A stretch of 64,000 nt of DNA from the NCBI RefSeq assembly GCF_040546275.1, contig NZ_JBEPNO010000014.1, positions 62,001 through 126,000 of the forward strand, in the 5' to 3' direction. Under the pieces are notes generated by a model. The model did no database searches. It was not told the origin of the DNA and saw only the letters and a program-made list of their open reading frames with translations. Positions within the stretch are counted from its first letter, which is position 1, and each line of letters opens with the position of its first letter. Shown here piece by piece: positions 48,825-57,481 of the stretch. This DNA is from Nakamurella sp040546275 (lineage in GTDB: Bacteria > Actinomycetota > Actinomycetes > Mycobacteriales > Nakamurellaceae). Made by a program: the position numbers and the translations under genes.

Positions 48825-49664
48825 ATGGCCCTTCGCCGCCTGTTGGCAGTCCACGCGCACCCGGACGACGAGTCGATCACCATGGGCGGCACCCTGGCCC
48901 GATATGCGGCGCAGGGCGTGGCGGTCACCCTGGTGACGGCGACGCTGGGGGAGGAGGGCGAGGTCATCGGCCCGGAACTCCAGGGTCTGACGGCCTGCAT
49001 GTCCGACCAGCTCGGGGGCTACCGCTACACCGAGCTCCGCACCGCCTGTGCCGCGCTCGGCATCTCCGACTGGCGGCTGCTCGGCGGCCTCGGCGCCTTC
49101 CGCGATTCCGGGATGATCGGGACCCCTTCGGCCGATCATCCCCGTGCCTTCGTACGAGCTGCAGAGGGTGGTCCTGATCACGCCCGGGCGGTGGCGGCCC
49201 TGGTCGCCGTCATCGACGAGATCCGGCCGGACGTCCTGCTGACCTACGACGCCGACGGCGGTTACGGCCACCCCGATCACGTCACGACCCACCAGGTCGC
49301 CCTCGCCGCGGCAGCCGGACGGGTGCCGCGGGTGCTGGCGGTCGTGCGGCCGCGATCGGTGGCGGTGTCGGCCCTGGCCGCGATGCCGGTGCCGGCTGCA
49401 TACCTCCCCGCGGTCCCGGCGGATCTGGGCTATCTGGCTGCGGACGGTGACGTCTCGGTGGCCGTCGACATCACCCGGTTCGTCGAGGCACAGCGGCTGG
49501 CGCTGGCCGCCCATGCCACCCAGCTGGAGTTGATCGAAGACGGTTTTGCCCTGTCCAACCGCATCGCCCAGCCGGGTTCGGACGTCGAGTACTTCAAGCT
49601 GCTGACCGGTCAGCCGATGCCCGCCGGACCTCGGGCCGACGACGTCTTTGCAGGTCTGACGTGA
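48825..49664 (+). CDS. mshB: N-acetyl-1-D-myo-inositol-2-amino-2-deoxy-glucopyranoside deacetylase
   Basis: Zinc-dependent LmbE-fold deacetylase of 279 residues in mycothiol synthesis. It removes acetate from GlcNAc-Ins. AHPDDES near 10-16 and GYGHPDHVT near 147 supply the zinc ligands and catalytic Asp. The family-specific YRYTELRTACAALGI and SGMIGTP segments are present. TACGCT lies six bases upstream of the ATG, so the transcript may be leaderless. Its context (typA and LpqW-like gene upstream, ferredoxin and dapC downstream) matches the mycobacterial order. Confidence 0.96.
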   Translation: MALRRLLAVHAHPDDESITMGGTLARYAAQGVAVTLVTATLGEEGEVIGPELQGLTACMSDQLGGYRYTELRTACAALGISDWRLLGGLGAFRDSGMIGTPSADHPRAFVRAAEGGPDHARAVAALVAVIDEIRPDVLLTYDADGGYGHPDHVTTHQVALAAAAGRVPRVLAVVRPRSVAVSALAAMPVPAAYLPAVPADLGYLAADGDVSVAVDITRFVEAQRLALAAHATQLELIEDGFALSNRIAQPGSDVEYFKLLTGQPMPAGPRADDVFAGLT

Positions 49665-50122
49665 GGGTGCCGCCGGGAGTCGACCCGGTCACCGCGACCG
49701 GCGATCCGGGACCCGGCATCTTCGACTGGGTTCTCGTCGGTGCCCTGACGCTGTTGGCCGGCGTCATCGGCGTGTTCGGGATCTTCTTCCTCCCGCTCTA
49801 CAACGGCTCGTTCCCGCTCCCGGTCGTGGTGCTCGCGGTCGGTCTCGCCCTGGCGGTGATCCCCAGGGTCGGCTACCGCCTGACCGGCCGGATGGTCGCC
49901 TCGATCCTCCCGGTGGTGCTGTGGTTCCTCGTCACCTTCGGCCTCTCGCTGACCAACAATTCGCTCTACCGCGGCGCCGCCCTTGCCTGGCGCGGCTGGC
50001 AGTTCGGGTTGCTCCTCGGCGTCGGCGGGCTGGCGGCCGCCGCCTCCATCGGCCTGCTGTGGGGCGATCACGTCCGCGTCGAGATGGCTGCCCGCAGTGG
50101 TGCCGGCTCCGTCCGGAGATGA
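49661..50122 (+). CDS. Small four-helix membrane protein (DUF6113-like)
   Basis: Protein of 153 residues with four predicted membrane helices (about 22-42, 50-65, 78-95, 112-132) and short polar ends. Its GTG overlaps the mshB stop as GTGA, so it is translationally coupled. A similar small membrane protein follows mshB in several actinobacteria. No function is known; a link to mycothiol is only positional. The DUF6113 name is from memory and should be checked. Confidence 0.75.
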   Translation: MRVPPGVDPVTATGDPGPGIFDWVLVGALTLLAGVIGVFGIFFLPLYNGSFPLPVVVLAVGLALAVIPRVGYRLTGRMVASILPVVLWFLVTFGLSLTNNSLYRGAALAWRGWQFGLLLGVGGLAAAASIGLLWGDHVRVEMAARSGAGSVRR

Positions 50123-50131
50123 TGCAATCCG

Positions 50132-50160
50132 GCTTGCCGGCCCCCTGGGCCGGTGCAAGC
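50132..50160 (+). terminator. Hairpin between the membrane-protein gene and fdxA
   Basis: GCTTGC-CGGCCC and GGGCCGG-TGCAAGC pair with one bulge and a short CCT-type loop. It lacks a T-run. It may separate the mshB transcript from fdxA. Confidence 0.35.
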
Positions 50161-50284
50161 CGCGTTCCAGACAGGGGATACTTGTTGGCGCCGCGGTGAT
50201 TCGTCGCGCCGGGATCCTTCCGGTGCGGTCCGCCGGCTCTGCAAGCAGCAAGCCCGTTCGTACAACCCCGCGTGGAGACCAGCC

Positions 50285-50611
50285 GTGACCTATGTGATTG
50301 CCGAACCCTGTGTCGACGTCCTCGATCGGGCGTGTGTCGAGGAGTGTCCGGTCGACTGCATCTACGAGGGCGACCGCATGCTGTACATCCACCCCGACGA
50401 GTGCGTGGACTGTGGCGCGTGCGAGCCGGTCTGCCCGGTCGAGGCCATCTTCTACGAGGACGACGTGCCGGCTGCCTGGGGCGAGTACACCAGGGCCAAC
50501 GTCGACTTCTTCAACGACCTCGGGTCGCCCGGTGGCGCGTCGAAGACCGGCAAGACCGGCACCGACGACCCCTTCATCACCGCGCTGCCCCCGATGGGCG
50601 AGGGTCACTGA
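50285..50611 (+). CDS. fdxA: 7Fe ferredoxin
   Basis: Ferredoxin of 108 residues with a [3Fe-4S] and a [4Fe-4S] cluster. CVDVLDRACVEECPVDCIYEG supplies the first set and CVDCGACEPVCPVEAI the second. The C-terminal extension (EYTRANVDFFNDLGSPGGASK) is typical of actinobacterial FdxA/FdxC. It transfers electrons to P450s, oxidoreductases or nitrogen/sulfur enzymes. The GTG at 50285 gives the usual N-terminus TYVIAEPC. It lies three bases before the dapC start. Confidence 0.96.
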   Translation: MTYVIAEPCVDVLDRACVEECPVDCIYEGDRMLYIHPDECVDCGACEPVCPVEAIFYEDDVPAAWGEYTRANVDFFNDLGSPGGASKTGKTGTDDPFITALPPMGEGH

Positions 50612-50614
50612 CAG

Positions 50615-51727
50615 GTGGCGCCGATCAGCAGACCGAGTCCGGGCGGACGGTTGCCACAGTTCCCGTGGGATCAGCTCGCCGACGCCGGTGAGGTGGCCCG
50701 TGCGCACCCGCAGGGCATCGTCGACCTCTCGGTGGGTACGCCCGTCGATCCGGTGCCGTCCCCCGTCAGGGCCGCGCTGGCCAACGCCTCGAACGCTCCG
50801 GGCTACCCGACAGTGCACGGGTCCGCCGAGCTGCGCCAGTCCTACTCGCAGTGGATGGACCGGAGCCACGGTGTCGGCAACATCGATCCGGTCTCCGTGC
50901 TGCCGACGATCGGTTCCAAGGAACTGGTGGCCGCGCTCCCCGTGCAGCTGGGCATCGGCGCCGGCGACGTCGTCGTCATCCCCGAGATCGCTTATCCCAC
51001 CTACGAGGTCGGCGCGCTGATGGCCGGCGCGACGGTGGTCAGGGCGGACCGCATCTCGCTGGTCGGCCACCAGGCGCCGGCGCTGATCTGGCTGAACTCC
51101 CCGTCCAATCCGACCGGCAAGGTGCTGTCCACCGAGCACCTGGCGAAGGTGGTCGGCTGGGCACGATCGCAGGGCAGCATCGTCGTCTCGGACGAGTGCT
51201 ACATCGACCTGGGCTGGGATTCCGCGCCGGTGTCGATCCTGCACCGGGAGGTCTGCGGCGGTGATTTCACCGGCCTGCTCGCGGTGCACTCGCTGTCCAA
51301 GCGGTCCAACATGGCGGGCTACCGCGCCGGGTTCATCTCCGGCGATCCGGAGCTGGTGGCGTCCCTGCTGGCGCTCCGGCGTCATCTGGGCTTGATGTTG
51401 CCGACGCCGATCCAGGCGGCCGCCGCTGCGGCGCTCGACGACGACGGGCACGTGATGGCCCAGCGCAACCGATACGGGGAGCGTCGGGCGAAGTTGATGT
51501 CGGCGTTCGAGAACGCCGGATTCTCCGTCGGGCACTCGGAGGCGGGCCTGTACCTGTGGTGCACCCGGGGCGAGCCGGCCATCGACTCGGTGAACTGGTT
51601 GGCGCAGCGCGGCATCCTGGTCGCCCCCGGCACGTTCTACGGTCCGGGCGGCGCCTCCCACATCCGGGTCGCCTTCACCGCCACCGACGAGCGCGTCGAC
51701 AGCGCCGTGGCCCGCCTCTCCGCCTGA
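50615..51727 (+). CDS. dapC: Succinyldiaminopimelate transaminase
   Basis: PLP-dependent class I/II aminotransferase of 370 residues. It makes N-succinyl-LL-2,6-diaminopimelate in lysine and peptidoglycan-precursor synthesis. The PLP lysine is in HSLSKRSNMAGYR and the cofactor-contact motifs are LNSPSNPTGK, SDECYIDLGW and FYGPGGASHIRVAF. Its position after fdxA is the same as M. tuberculosis Rv1178. dapD and dapE follow within a few kilobases, which supports the substrate assignment. Confidence 0.9.
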   Translation: MAPISRPSPGGRLPQFPWDQLADAGEVARAHPQGIVDLSVGTPVDPVPSPVRAALANASNAPGYPTVHGSAELRQSYSQWMDRSHGVGNIDPVSVLPTIGSKELVAALPVQLGIGAGDVVVIPEIAYPTYEVGALMAGATVVRADRISLVGHQAPALIWLNSPSNPTGKVLSTEHLAKVVGWARSQGSIVVSDECYIDLGWDSAPVSILHREVCGGDFTGLLAVHSLSKRSNMAGYRAGFISGDPELVASLLALRRHLGLMLPTPIQAAAAAALDDDGHVMAQRNRYGERRAKLMSAFENAGFSVGHSEAGLYLWCTRGEPAIDSVNWLAQRGILVAPGTFYGPGGASHIRVAFTATDERVDSAVARLSA

Positions 51728-51743
51728 CTGACCCCCCGCGCGC

Positions 51744-51824
51744 CGCGCTTATCAACTTCTTCGGCGCTCATGAAGTCGTCGCTTTCTGTCCCTCTGGTCC
51801 CATTTCGGCCAAGTTGATCAGCGC
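51744..51824. repeat. Palindromic repeat element, copy B (81 bp)
   Basis: The left arm CGCGCTTATCAACTTC (51744-51759) pairs imperfectly with the right arm AAGTTGATCAGCGC (51811-51824). It shares a 17-base block (TCGTCGCTTTCTGTCCC) at the same offset as copy A, and GCGCTCATGA with copy C. It is 19 bases shorter than copy A over the same span. That is exactly the distance between two AAGTT repeats in A, as expected from a deletion between them. It lies between the convergent dapC and solute-binding-protein genes. Confidence 0.75.
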
Positions 51825-51861
51825 AATTCCGTTTCAATGGCCACGACGCCTGTGCTGATGG

Positions 51862-53313
51862 CTACAGGGTGACCGACTCGAAGTAGGTCTCCTGGTGGTT
51901 CTTCACCAGTTCCACGGTCAGTTCCTTCTGCTTGTCTCCGGTCGCCGGGTCGATCGAGAAACTCTGCCCGAGCGCTGACGTCGCCCCGTCGATGGTGATG
52001 CCGTCACCCGAGAACATCGCCTCGGTCACCCCGGCACGCGTGCCGTCGGAGGCGGCGATGGCGGCAAGAACGACCTGCATGGCAGCCACTCCGTACAGCG
52101 GATACGAACCGGAGGGTTCCGTCCCGTACTTCGTCTTGTAGGCGTTCAGCAGATTGGCGGCAACCGAGCCGCGATCGGCCAATTCAGAGGACACCAGTCC
52201 GCAGAACGTGAGGTACATGCCTTCGGACTGGGATAGAGCGAGCATATCGGTGTACCCGGTGAAACCATCCGGAGCTATCAGCTTGACCTTCGAATTGTCG
52301 CCCAGAACTGCCACCTTGTCCTTGATGAGCTGCCCTCCGTTGTTGTCGAAGATCCCACCGAGGTAGACGCAGTCCGCGCCGGTGGCCTTGATCTTTTCGA
52401 AAAGGGTGGTGTAGCTGCCCGACCTCGCTTTCCAGGTGGCCTGTCCGACGATCGAAATTCCCTCGACACCGGCAGCGGCAGTAAAGGCTGCGGCTACTCC
52501 CGCGCCGTACGTCTGCTGGTCGTTCAACACATAACATTTGGTGACGTGCAGTTTCTTGGCCGCCACCCGCGCCGCCGCATTTCCCTGATCGTCGTCGGTA
52601 GCCAGGACTCTGGCATAGTTCCGCTTCCCGGTCGGGTAGTACTTGTCCGGCTCACCGCTCTCCCATTTCTTGGTAAGACCGGGGTTGGTGTTCGCGTGCG
52701 AAACCATCAACATGGGGCCGGAAGGATCGGCATTCAATATGGGTACCTCTATTTTAGCGCACCCAGAATTGAAAGTGCCCACGACGGCCACCTCAGCGGT
52801 GTTCGCCACGTGCGCGGCTGCGTTCGCTGCGCATACCTTCTCGTCCCAGGCTCCCTTGGCCGCCGTCGAATTGTCGTAGGCCCTCAGCAGGATCTGATGG
52901 GTGCCGACGCGGTTGCCGATGCTGTCGAGGTAGAGCTGGATCAACTTGTTGGTCGAATCGGATTGAGCGGCACTCGAGCCCTGCAGTGGCAGATCGGTCG
53001 CGACGACCAGCGTGTCGACCCGGGCCGGATTGGCCGACACCGAGGGCGCGGTGGAGATCGACCCGGACGGCGGTGTCGACGGCTCGGACGTCGAGGAAGT
53101 GGCGTCCGACGACGCGTCAGCGGCTGATGACGAGGCGCTGGACGACGCGGACGCGGCGGATTGCGACACCCTGGACGACTCGGCAATCGAGGACAACGCG
53201 GCGGATGCCGGCCCGGCGACGCCGGTCACCGCAGTGGAGCACGCGGCGACGGACAAGCCTGCAGCAGCGGCCACGACCCAGAGCCGGGATCGAAAACGAC
53301 GGAACGATCTCAT
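51862..53313 (-). CDS. Orphan ABC-type branched-chain-like substrate-binding lipoprotein
   Basis: Periplasmic-binding protein of 483 residues of the Peripla_BP_6 (LivJ-like) type. The lipobox SVAAC puts the lipidated Cys near 25. A Ser/Ala/Thr-rich linker runs to about residue 95, and the two-lobed domain starts at VDTLVVATDLPLQGS. VKLIAPDGFTGYTDML is characteristic. GGAGGGG lies about ten bases before the ATG. No permease or ATPase genes are nearby, so it is an orphan. The middle part (52.5-52.8 kb) has more A/T-rich codons than its neighbours, hinting at separate ancestry. Confidence 0.85.
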   Translation of the reverse strand: MRSFRRFRSRLWVVAAAAGLSVAACSTAVTGVAGPASAALSSIAESSRVSQSAASASSSASSSAADASSDATSSTSEPSTPPSGSISTAPSVSANPARVDTLVVATDLPLQGSSAAQSDSTNKLIQLYLDSIGNRVGTHQILLRAYDNSTAAKGAWDEKVCAANAAAHVANTAEVAVVGTFNSGCAKIEVPILNADPSGPMLMVSHANTNPGLTKKWESGEPDKYYPTGKRNYARVLATDDDQGNAAARVAAKKLHVTKCYVLNDQQTYGAGVAAAFTAAAGVEGISIVGQATWKARSGSYTTLFEKIKATGADCVYLGGIFDNNGGQLIKDKVAVLGDNSKVKLIAPDGFTGYTDMLALSQSEGMYLTFCGLVSSELADRGSVAANLLNAYKTKYGTEPSGSYPLYGVAAMQVVLAAIAASDGTRAGVTEAMFSGDGITIDGATSALGQSFSIDPATGDKQKELTVELVKNHQETYFESVTL

Positions 53314-53430
53314 GGTCGGTGGTCCCCTCCGCCGGCAGTAGCTGTCGGGGTTGCTACTGGAGCGACGCGGCCCAGGTCAGCGGATTCATCGATGCTTCAC
53401 GAACCAGCGGCGACCATCGCAAGCTGCGGC

Positions 53431-54417
53431 TCAGTCGCGTGGGTAGGCGGCGTCGGCGGCGCGGTCGACGGCCTTCCAGGCCGCGGGGTACAGCTCGCGG
53501 GCGGCCATCTTCCGGCGGCGGCCACCCTCGATCACCCGTCCGGCGGCGACAGCCGCGGCCGGATCGTGGGACGCGGCGACCATCAGGCGCAGCTGGTCCT
53601 CGAGGACGCTGGCGTCCTGGTGATCGCCGAGCACCTCCTGGAAATGCGCGAGCGCCTCCAGGAATTCGCTCATCCGGCGAGACTTCGGCTGAAGCTCCGC
53701 GGTGTACCTGGCCCGTTTGCCCAGAATGCGCAGCTCGTGCAGGTCGTCATCGGGAGGGTCGCCGTCGAACTTTTTGACCAGACGCCGGTGGGCCTTGGCC
53801 AGCCTGCCGAATTCTGCGGCCCCGAGCTCGGCCAGATCGGCCCACGGGTCGGCGACCGGTGGCCGTTCGACGGCACGGTCCAACTCCTCGAGCAGCGACC
53901 GATAGGACGGCTCGTCGAGCTGGGCGACGAGCGCCTTGCGCGCCACACCGCGGTCGGCGTCCAGCGAGCCGATCAGCCGTTCCAGGGCTGCCGTATCCGG
54001 CTCGCCGAGAGCTGTTGCCTCGCTGTGCATCCGGTCGATCATGACGTCGAGATCGCGCACTTCGCCCAGTGCCCTGGCCAGATCGGCGAGGTCCAGTCTG
54101 AGTCCGTCGGCGGCCTGCGCGTCCAGCGCCGGACGCGCAGCCTTGAGGTAGGCGCGTATCCGCCGGGTGGCCACCCGCATCTGGTGCACGCTCTCCAGGT
54201 CTCCGCCCGCCCGGCTGCCGGCCTCGTTCGCCCGGATCGCCGTGCCGGCCTTGCCCAGCACTGCAGACAGTGCGTCGGCGATCTCGGTGGGGATCAGTCC
54301 CGGGCGGCGTGGCGCCGGTCGCGGCGGCGCGAGGGCGGCACCGGGGTCGGCGTCGGAGGACCTCCCGGCTCGAAGCCCCTCTGCCGCAACCTCTCTCGGA
54401 TCTTCGGGAGATCGCAT
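53431..54417 (-). CDS. CHAD-domain protein
   Basis: All-helical protein of 328 residues. The CHAD hallmark histidines and basic residues appear in ESVHQMRVATRRIRAYLKAARP and LHELRILGKRARYTAEL. CHAD domains bind inorganic polyphosphate and may target proteins to polyphosphate granules. There is no CYTH triphosphatase domain or neighbouring ppk gene. The ATG at 54417 lies two bases after the dapD stop, so it is co-transcribed with dapD. The link to lysine synthesis is only positional. Confidence 0.87.
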   Translation of the reverse strand: MRSPEDPREVAAEGLRAGRSSDADPGAALAPPRPAPRRPGLIPTEIADALSAVLGKAGTAIRANEAGSRAGGDLESVHQMRVATRRIRAYLKAARPALDAQAADGLRLDLADLARALGEVRDLDVMIDRMHSEATALGEPDTAALERLIGSLDADRGVARKALVAQLDEPSYRSLLEELDRAVERPPVADPWADLAELGAAEFGRLAKAHRRLVKKFDGDPPDDDLHELRILGKRARYTAELQPKSRRMSEFLEALAHFQEVLGDHQDASVLEDQLRLMVAASHDPAAAVAAGRVIEGGRRRKMAARELYPAAWKAVDRAADAAYPRD

Positions 54418-54419
54418 GG

Positions 54420-55406
54420 CTACTGGGCGTGCAGCACGGAGTTGAGCCCGCCCCAGCTGCCGGTGCGGGGTAGTGCCTCCACCCCGCCCGTCAGCGAATT
54501 GCGGCGGAACAGCAGCCCTGCCATGCCGGAGAGCGCACTGGCCTTCACGACCGTGGCCTGCCCGTCGGCCAGCAGGGTCAGCTTGGTCCCGTAGGTGAGG
54601 TAGAGCCCTGACTCGATGACGCAATCGTCGCCGAGCGAGATCCCGACGCCGGAATTGGCACCGAGCAGGCAACCGGCCCCGATGGTGACCTGCTCCTTGC
54701 CGCCGCCGGACAGCGTGCCGATGATCGAGGCGCCGCCGCCGATGTCGCTGCCGTCGCCGACCAGCACCCCCTGCGAGATCCGGCCCTCCACCATGGAGGT
54801 GCCGAGAGTGCCGGCGTTGAAGTTGCAGAAACCCTCGTGCATGACGGTGGTACCGGCGGCCAGGTGGGCGCCCAGCCGCACCCGATCGGCGTCCGCGATC
54901 CGTACGCCGGCCGGCACCACGTAGTCCGTCATCCGGGGGAACTTGTCCACGCCGTGGACGGTGAGCCGGTGCCCGGCCACCGCGGCGGTCAACCGGACCT
55001 GCTCGACCGTGTCGACCGGGACCGGCCCGAGCGAGGTCCAGGCGTTGTTCGGGAGCAGTCCGAACACACCGTCCAGGTTGATCGAGCGGGGCAGCACCAA
55101 CCTGGTGGACAGCAGGTGCAGTCGCAGGTAGGCATCCGCGGTGTCGGTGGGCGCGTCGGCCAGCGAGGTGATGGAGGTGTCGATCGCGACTACGTCGACA
55201 CCGCGGATCGCGTCGTGCCGTTCGGCCGCCGAGAGATCCGGCTGACCCGTTGGCGGCTGCCCGTCCGTCACGAGAGTCGGGGCCGGGTACCAGACGTCGA
55301 GCACGACACCGTCGGTGGTCCGGGTGGCCAGACCGGCGCCGTTGGCCCCGACGGGCCGGCTGCTGGGCTGGGCTGGATCGGCCTGGACGGCGACGGTCTC
55401 GGTCAT
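54420..55406 (-). CDS. dapD: 2,3,4,5-tetrahydropyridine-2,6-dicarboxylate N-succinyltransferase
   Basis: Succinyl-CoA-dependent transferase of 328 residues, the step before dapC. The C-terminal left-handed beta-helix is built of hexapeptide repeats (about 190-300: VGDGSDIGGGASIIGTLSGG, then IGAGCLLGANSGVGISLG). The N-terminal domain (LDGVFGLLPNNAWTSLGPV) is typical of the actinobacterial form. It is divergent from dapE, with the lysozyme-like gene between them on the same strand as dapD. The long open frame upstream of its ATG is antisense shadow. Confidence 0.94.
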   Translation of the reverse strand: MTETVAVQADPAQPSSRPVGANGAGLATRTTDGVVLDVWYPAPTLVTDGQPPTGQPDLSAAERHDAIRGVDVVAIDTSITSLADAPTDTADAYLRLHLLSTRLVLPRSINLDGVFGLLPNNAWTSLGPVPVDTVEQVRLTAAVAGHRLTVHGVDKFPRMTDYVVPAGVRIADADRVRLGAHLAAGTTVMHEGFCNFNAGTLGTSMVEGRISQGVLVGDGSDIGGGASIIGTLSGGGKEQVTIGAGCLLGANSGVGISLGDDCVIESGLYLTYGTKLTLLADGQATVVKASALSGMAGLLFRRNSLTGGVEALPRTGSWGGLNSVLHAQ

Positions 55407-55426
55407 ACCGGAGAGCCTATCGAGGG

Positions 55427-56374
55427 TCAGCCGGTGGTGATGGACACCCGGCCCGCGGGAGCGGTCGAGGTGGCGGGTCCCCAGGCGTGGTCGGTCCAGG
55501 TCCGGTTGTCGACGGTGACCCCGGTGACGGCGAATCCGGTCCCGTGGGCGACCGCCCAGGCCGCCAGGGCGCGGCCGGCCTGACCCGCCTGGACCCCGCG
55601 GACCGCGATCGTGACGGTCGCGGTGGAGCCGGTGATGGCCACCACCCGCAAGCCGCCGAGTTCGGCCTGGGCGGCGCTCAGGGCGGAGGCCAATGCCGGC
55701 CCAGCGGACGAGCTGCCGGCCAACGCCTTGCGCGCCGGAGCATCGGCGGAGGGCGCGAGCGCGCCGGCGATGCAGCTCAACTCGAGTGGGGCGGTACCGC
55801 CAAGGGCGGCGGCCAGCGTCTTCGCCTCGCCCTCCCACTTCGCGTAGGCGTCCGGGAAGCCCGAGAACTGGACCGCCTGGGCGGCTTTCGTCAGCGACAT
55901 GGTCTGCCAGCCGGTGACTTCCAGGAGTGCGTCGTAGAACTTGCCGGAGGCGTAGACCGGGTCGAGGATCTGCGTCGCCCTGCCCCAACCCTGGGAGGGT
56001 CGCTGCTGGAAGAGCCCGACCGAGTCGCGGTCGCCGTTCGGCAGGTTGCGCAGGGTGGATTCCTGGAACGCGGTGGCGAGGGCGATGATCCGGGCCTGCT
56101 GCGGCAGACCCCGGGACAGGCCGACGGCGTTGATGGTCGATGCGTTCTGCAGCTGGGCTGCGGTCAGGTAGACGGGCACCGCGACGGTCGGATCGGTGGT
56201 GACCGAGCTTGCCGCGCTCCCGCTCGCCGAGCTCCCGACGAGCGGGACGGTGCACTCCGGTCCGGCGGCCGTCGAACCCGAGCCGGACAGTGCCTTCACA
56301 CCCACGACCACTCCGACGACGATGACGGCGATCAGCACGATCGCGGCGAGGGTCAAGGCGATCGGCTTGCGCAC
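55427..56374 (-). CDS. Membrane-anchored lysozyme/transglycosylase-like protein
   Basis: Protein of 315 residues with one N-terminal membrane anchor (residues 5-30, IALTLAAIVLIAVIVVGVVVGV) and an extracellular domain. A lysozyme-like core is visible: QQARIIALATAFQESTLRNL, with a possible catalytic Glu, then GDRDSVGLFQQRPSQGWG and ILDPVYASGKFYDAL. The C-terminal 100 residues are Ala/Val-rich and less conserved. This is a conserved actinobacterial family without clear experimental assignment; peptidoglycan cleavage is plausible. The GTG at 56374 gives the anchor at the N-terminus. It precedes dapD by 20 bases. Confidence 0.75.
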   Translation of the reverse strand: MRKPIALTLAAIVLIAVIVVGVVVGVKALSGSGSTAAGPECTVPLVGSSASGSAASSVTTDPTVAVPVYLTAAQLQNASTINAVGLSRGLPQQARIIALATAFQESTLRNLPNGDRDSVGLFQQRPSQGWGRATQILDPVYASGKFYDALLEVTGWQTMSLTKAAQAVQFSGFPDAYAKWEGEAKTLAAALGGTAPLELSCIAGALAPSADAPARKALAGSSSAGPALASALSAAQAELGGLRVVAITGSTATVTIAVRGVQAGQAGRALAAWAVAHGTGFAVTGVTVDNRTWTDHAWGPATSTAPAGRVSITTG

Positions 56375-56411
56375 TCGGCAACCGTACTGGGCGCCGGCGT
56401 AGGTTTCTGTG

Positions 56412-57476
56412 ATGCCAGTTCTGGACCTCGACCTCGTCGCCGACCCGGCCGACCTCACGAAGACCCTCGTCGACATCCCCTCGGTCTCCGGGACGGAGGG
56501 GCCGATCGCCGATGCGGTCGAGCACGCGCTCAGTCGGATCGGGCGGTTCGAGGTCGTCCGGCTGGGCAACTCCGTGCTGGCCAGGACGGCGCTCGGGCTG
56601 CCGACCCGGGTGCTGCTGGCCGGTCATCTGGACACCGTCCCGATCGCCGACAACGTGCCGTCCCGGCTGGACGGCGACACCCTGCACGGCTGCGGCACCA
56701 CGGACATGAAGTCCGGGGACGCGATGCTCCTCCACCTGGCCGCCACGCTGGAGAACCCCTCCCGTGAGCTGACTCTCGTGTTCTACGAGTGCGAGGAGAT
56801 CGAGCACGAGCGGAACGGACTGACGAGGATCGAGCGGGAGCTGCCGGACTGGCTGGCCGCGGACCTCGCGATCCTGGGGGAGCCGACCAACGGCCAGGTG
56901 GAGGCCGGCTGCCAGGGCACGGCGGCGATCGCCGTCACCACCCGCGGTCGACGGGCCCACGCCGCCCGATCGTGGTTGGGCGACAACGCCATCCACGGCG
57001 CCGGCGAGGTGCTGGACCGGCTGCGCGCGTTCCGGCCGCGGTCCGTCGACATCGACGGGTGTCTCTACCGCGAGGGCCTGAACGCGGTGGGGATCTCCGG
57101 AGGGGTGGCGTCCAACGTCATTCCTGACGAATGCGTCGTCAGGATCAACTTCCGGTTCGCTCCGGACCACAGCGCCGACCAGGCGGTCGAGCTCCTGAAG
57201 GAGCTGTTCGACGGATTCCAGGTCGACGTCCTGGACACCGCCGCCGGCGCCCTGCCCGGCCTGGCCGCCCCCGCCGCTGCGGAATTCGTGGCGGCAGCCG
57301 GTGGGGCGGCAGTGGCCAAGTACGGCTGGACGGACGTGGCAAGGTTTGCCGCCCTTGGTATCCCGGCAGTCAACTACGGACCGGGAGACCCGTCCCTCGC
57401 ACACACCCGCGAGGAATGGGTCTCCCGCCGTCAGATCAGGGAGATGACGGAAGTCCTCCGGACGTTCCTGTCCTGA
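56412..57476 (+). CDS. dapE: Succinyl-diaminopimelate desuccinylase
   Basis: M20-family zinc hydrolase of 354 residues that releases succinate to give LL-diaminopimelate. Metal ligands are the His in LLAGHLDTVP, the Asp in CGTTDMKSGDA, the Glu in YECEEIEHERNG, and the distal His in GDPSLAHTREEWV. The dimerisation-domain His is in RGRRAHAARSWLG. The ATG at 56412 was chosen; a GTG one codon earlier is possible. It diverges from dapD and its stop is five bases from the convergent SatP gene. It is the third dap gene in this region. Confidence 0.94.
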   Translation: MPVLDLDLVADPADLTKTLVDIPSVSGTEGPIADAVEHALSRIGRFEVVRLGNSVLARTALGLPTRVLLAGHLDTVPIADNVPSRLDGDTLHGCGTTDMKSGDAMLLHLAATLENPSRELTLVFYECEEIEHERNGLTRIERELPDWLAADLAILGEPTNGQVEAGCQGTAAIAVTTRGRRAHAARSWLGDNAIHGAGEVLDRLRAFRPRSVDIDGCLYREGLNAVGISGGVASNVIPDECVVRINFRFAPDHSADQAVELLKELFDGFQVDVLDTAAGALPGLAAPAAAEFVAAAGGAAVAKYGWTDVARFAALGIPAVNYGPGDPSLAHTREEWVSRRQIREMTEVLRTFLS

Positions 57477-57481
57477 CCGGC

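Noticed and set aside
57141..57160. ATCAACTTCC inside dapE and a similar string near 58930 as further copies of the palindromic element
   Set aside because: They match only the ten-base core through coding of Ile-Asn-Phe, with no inverted partner.
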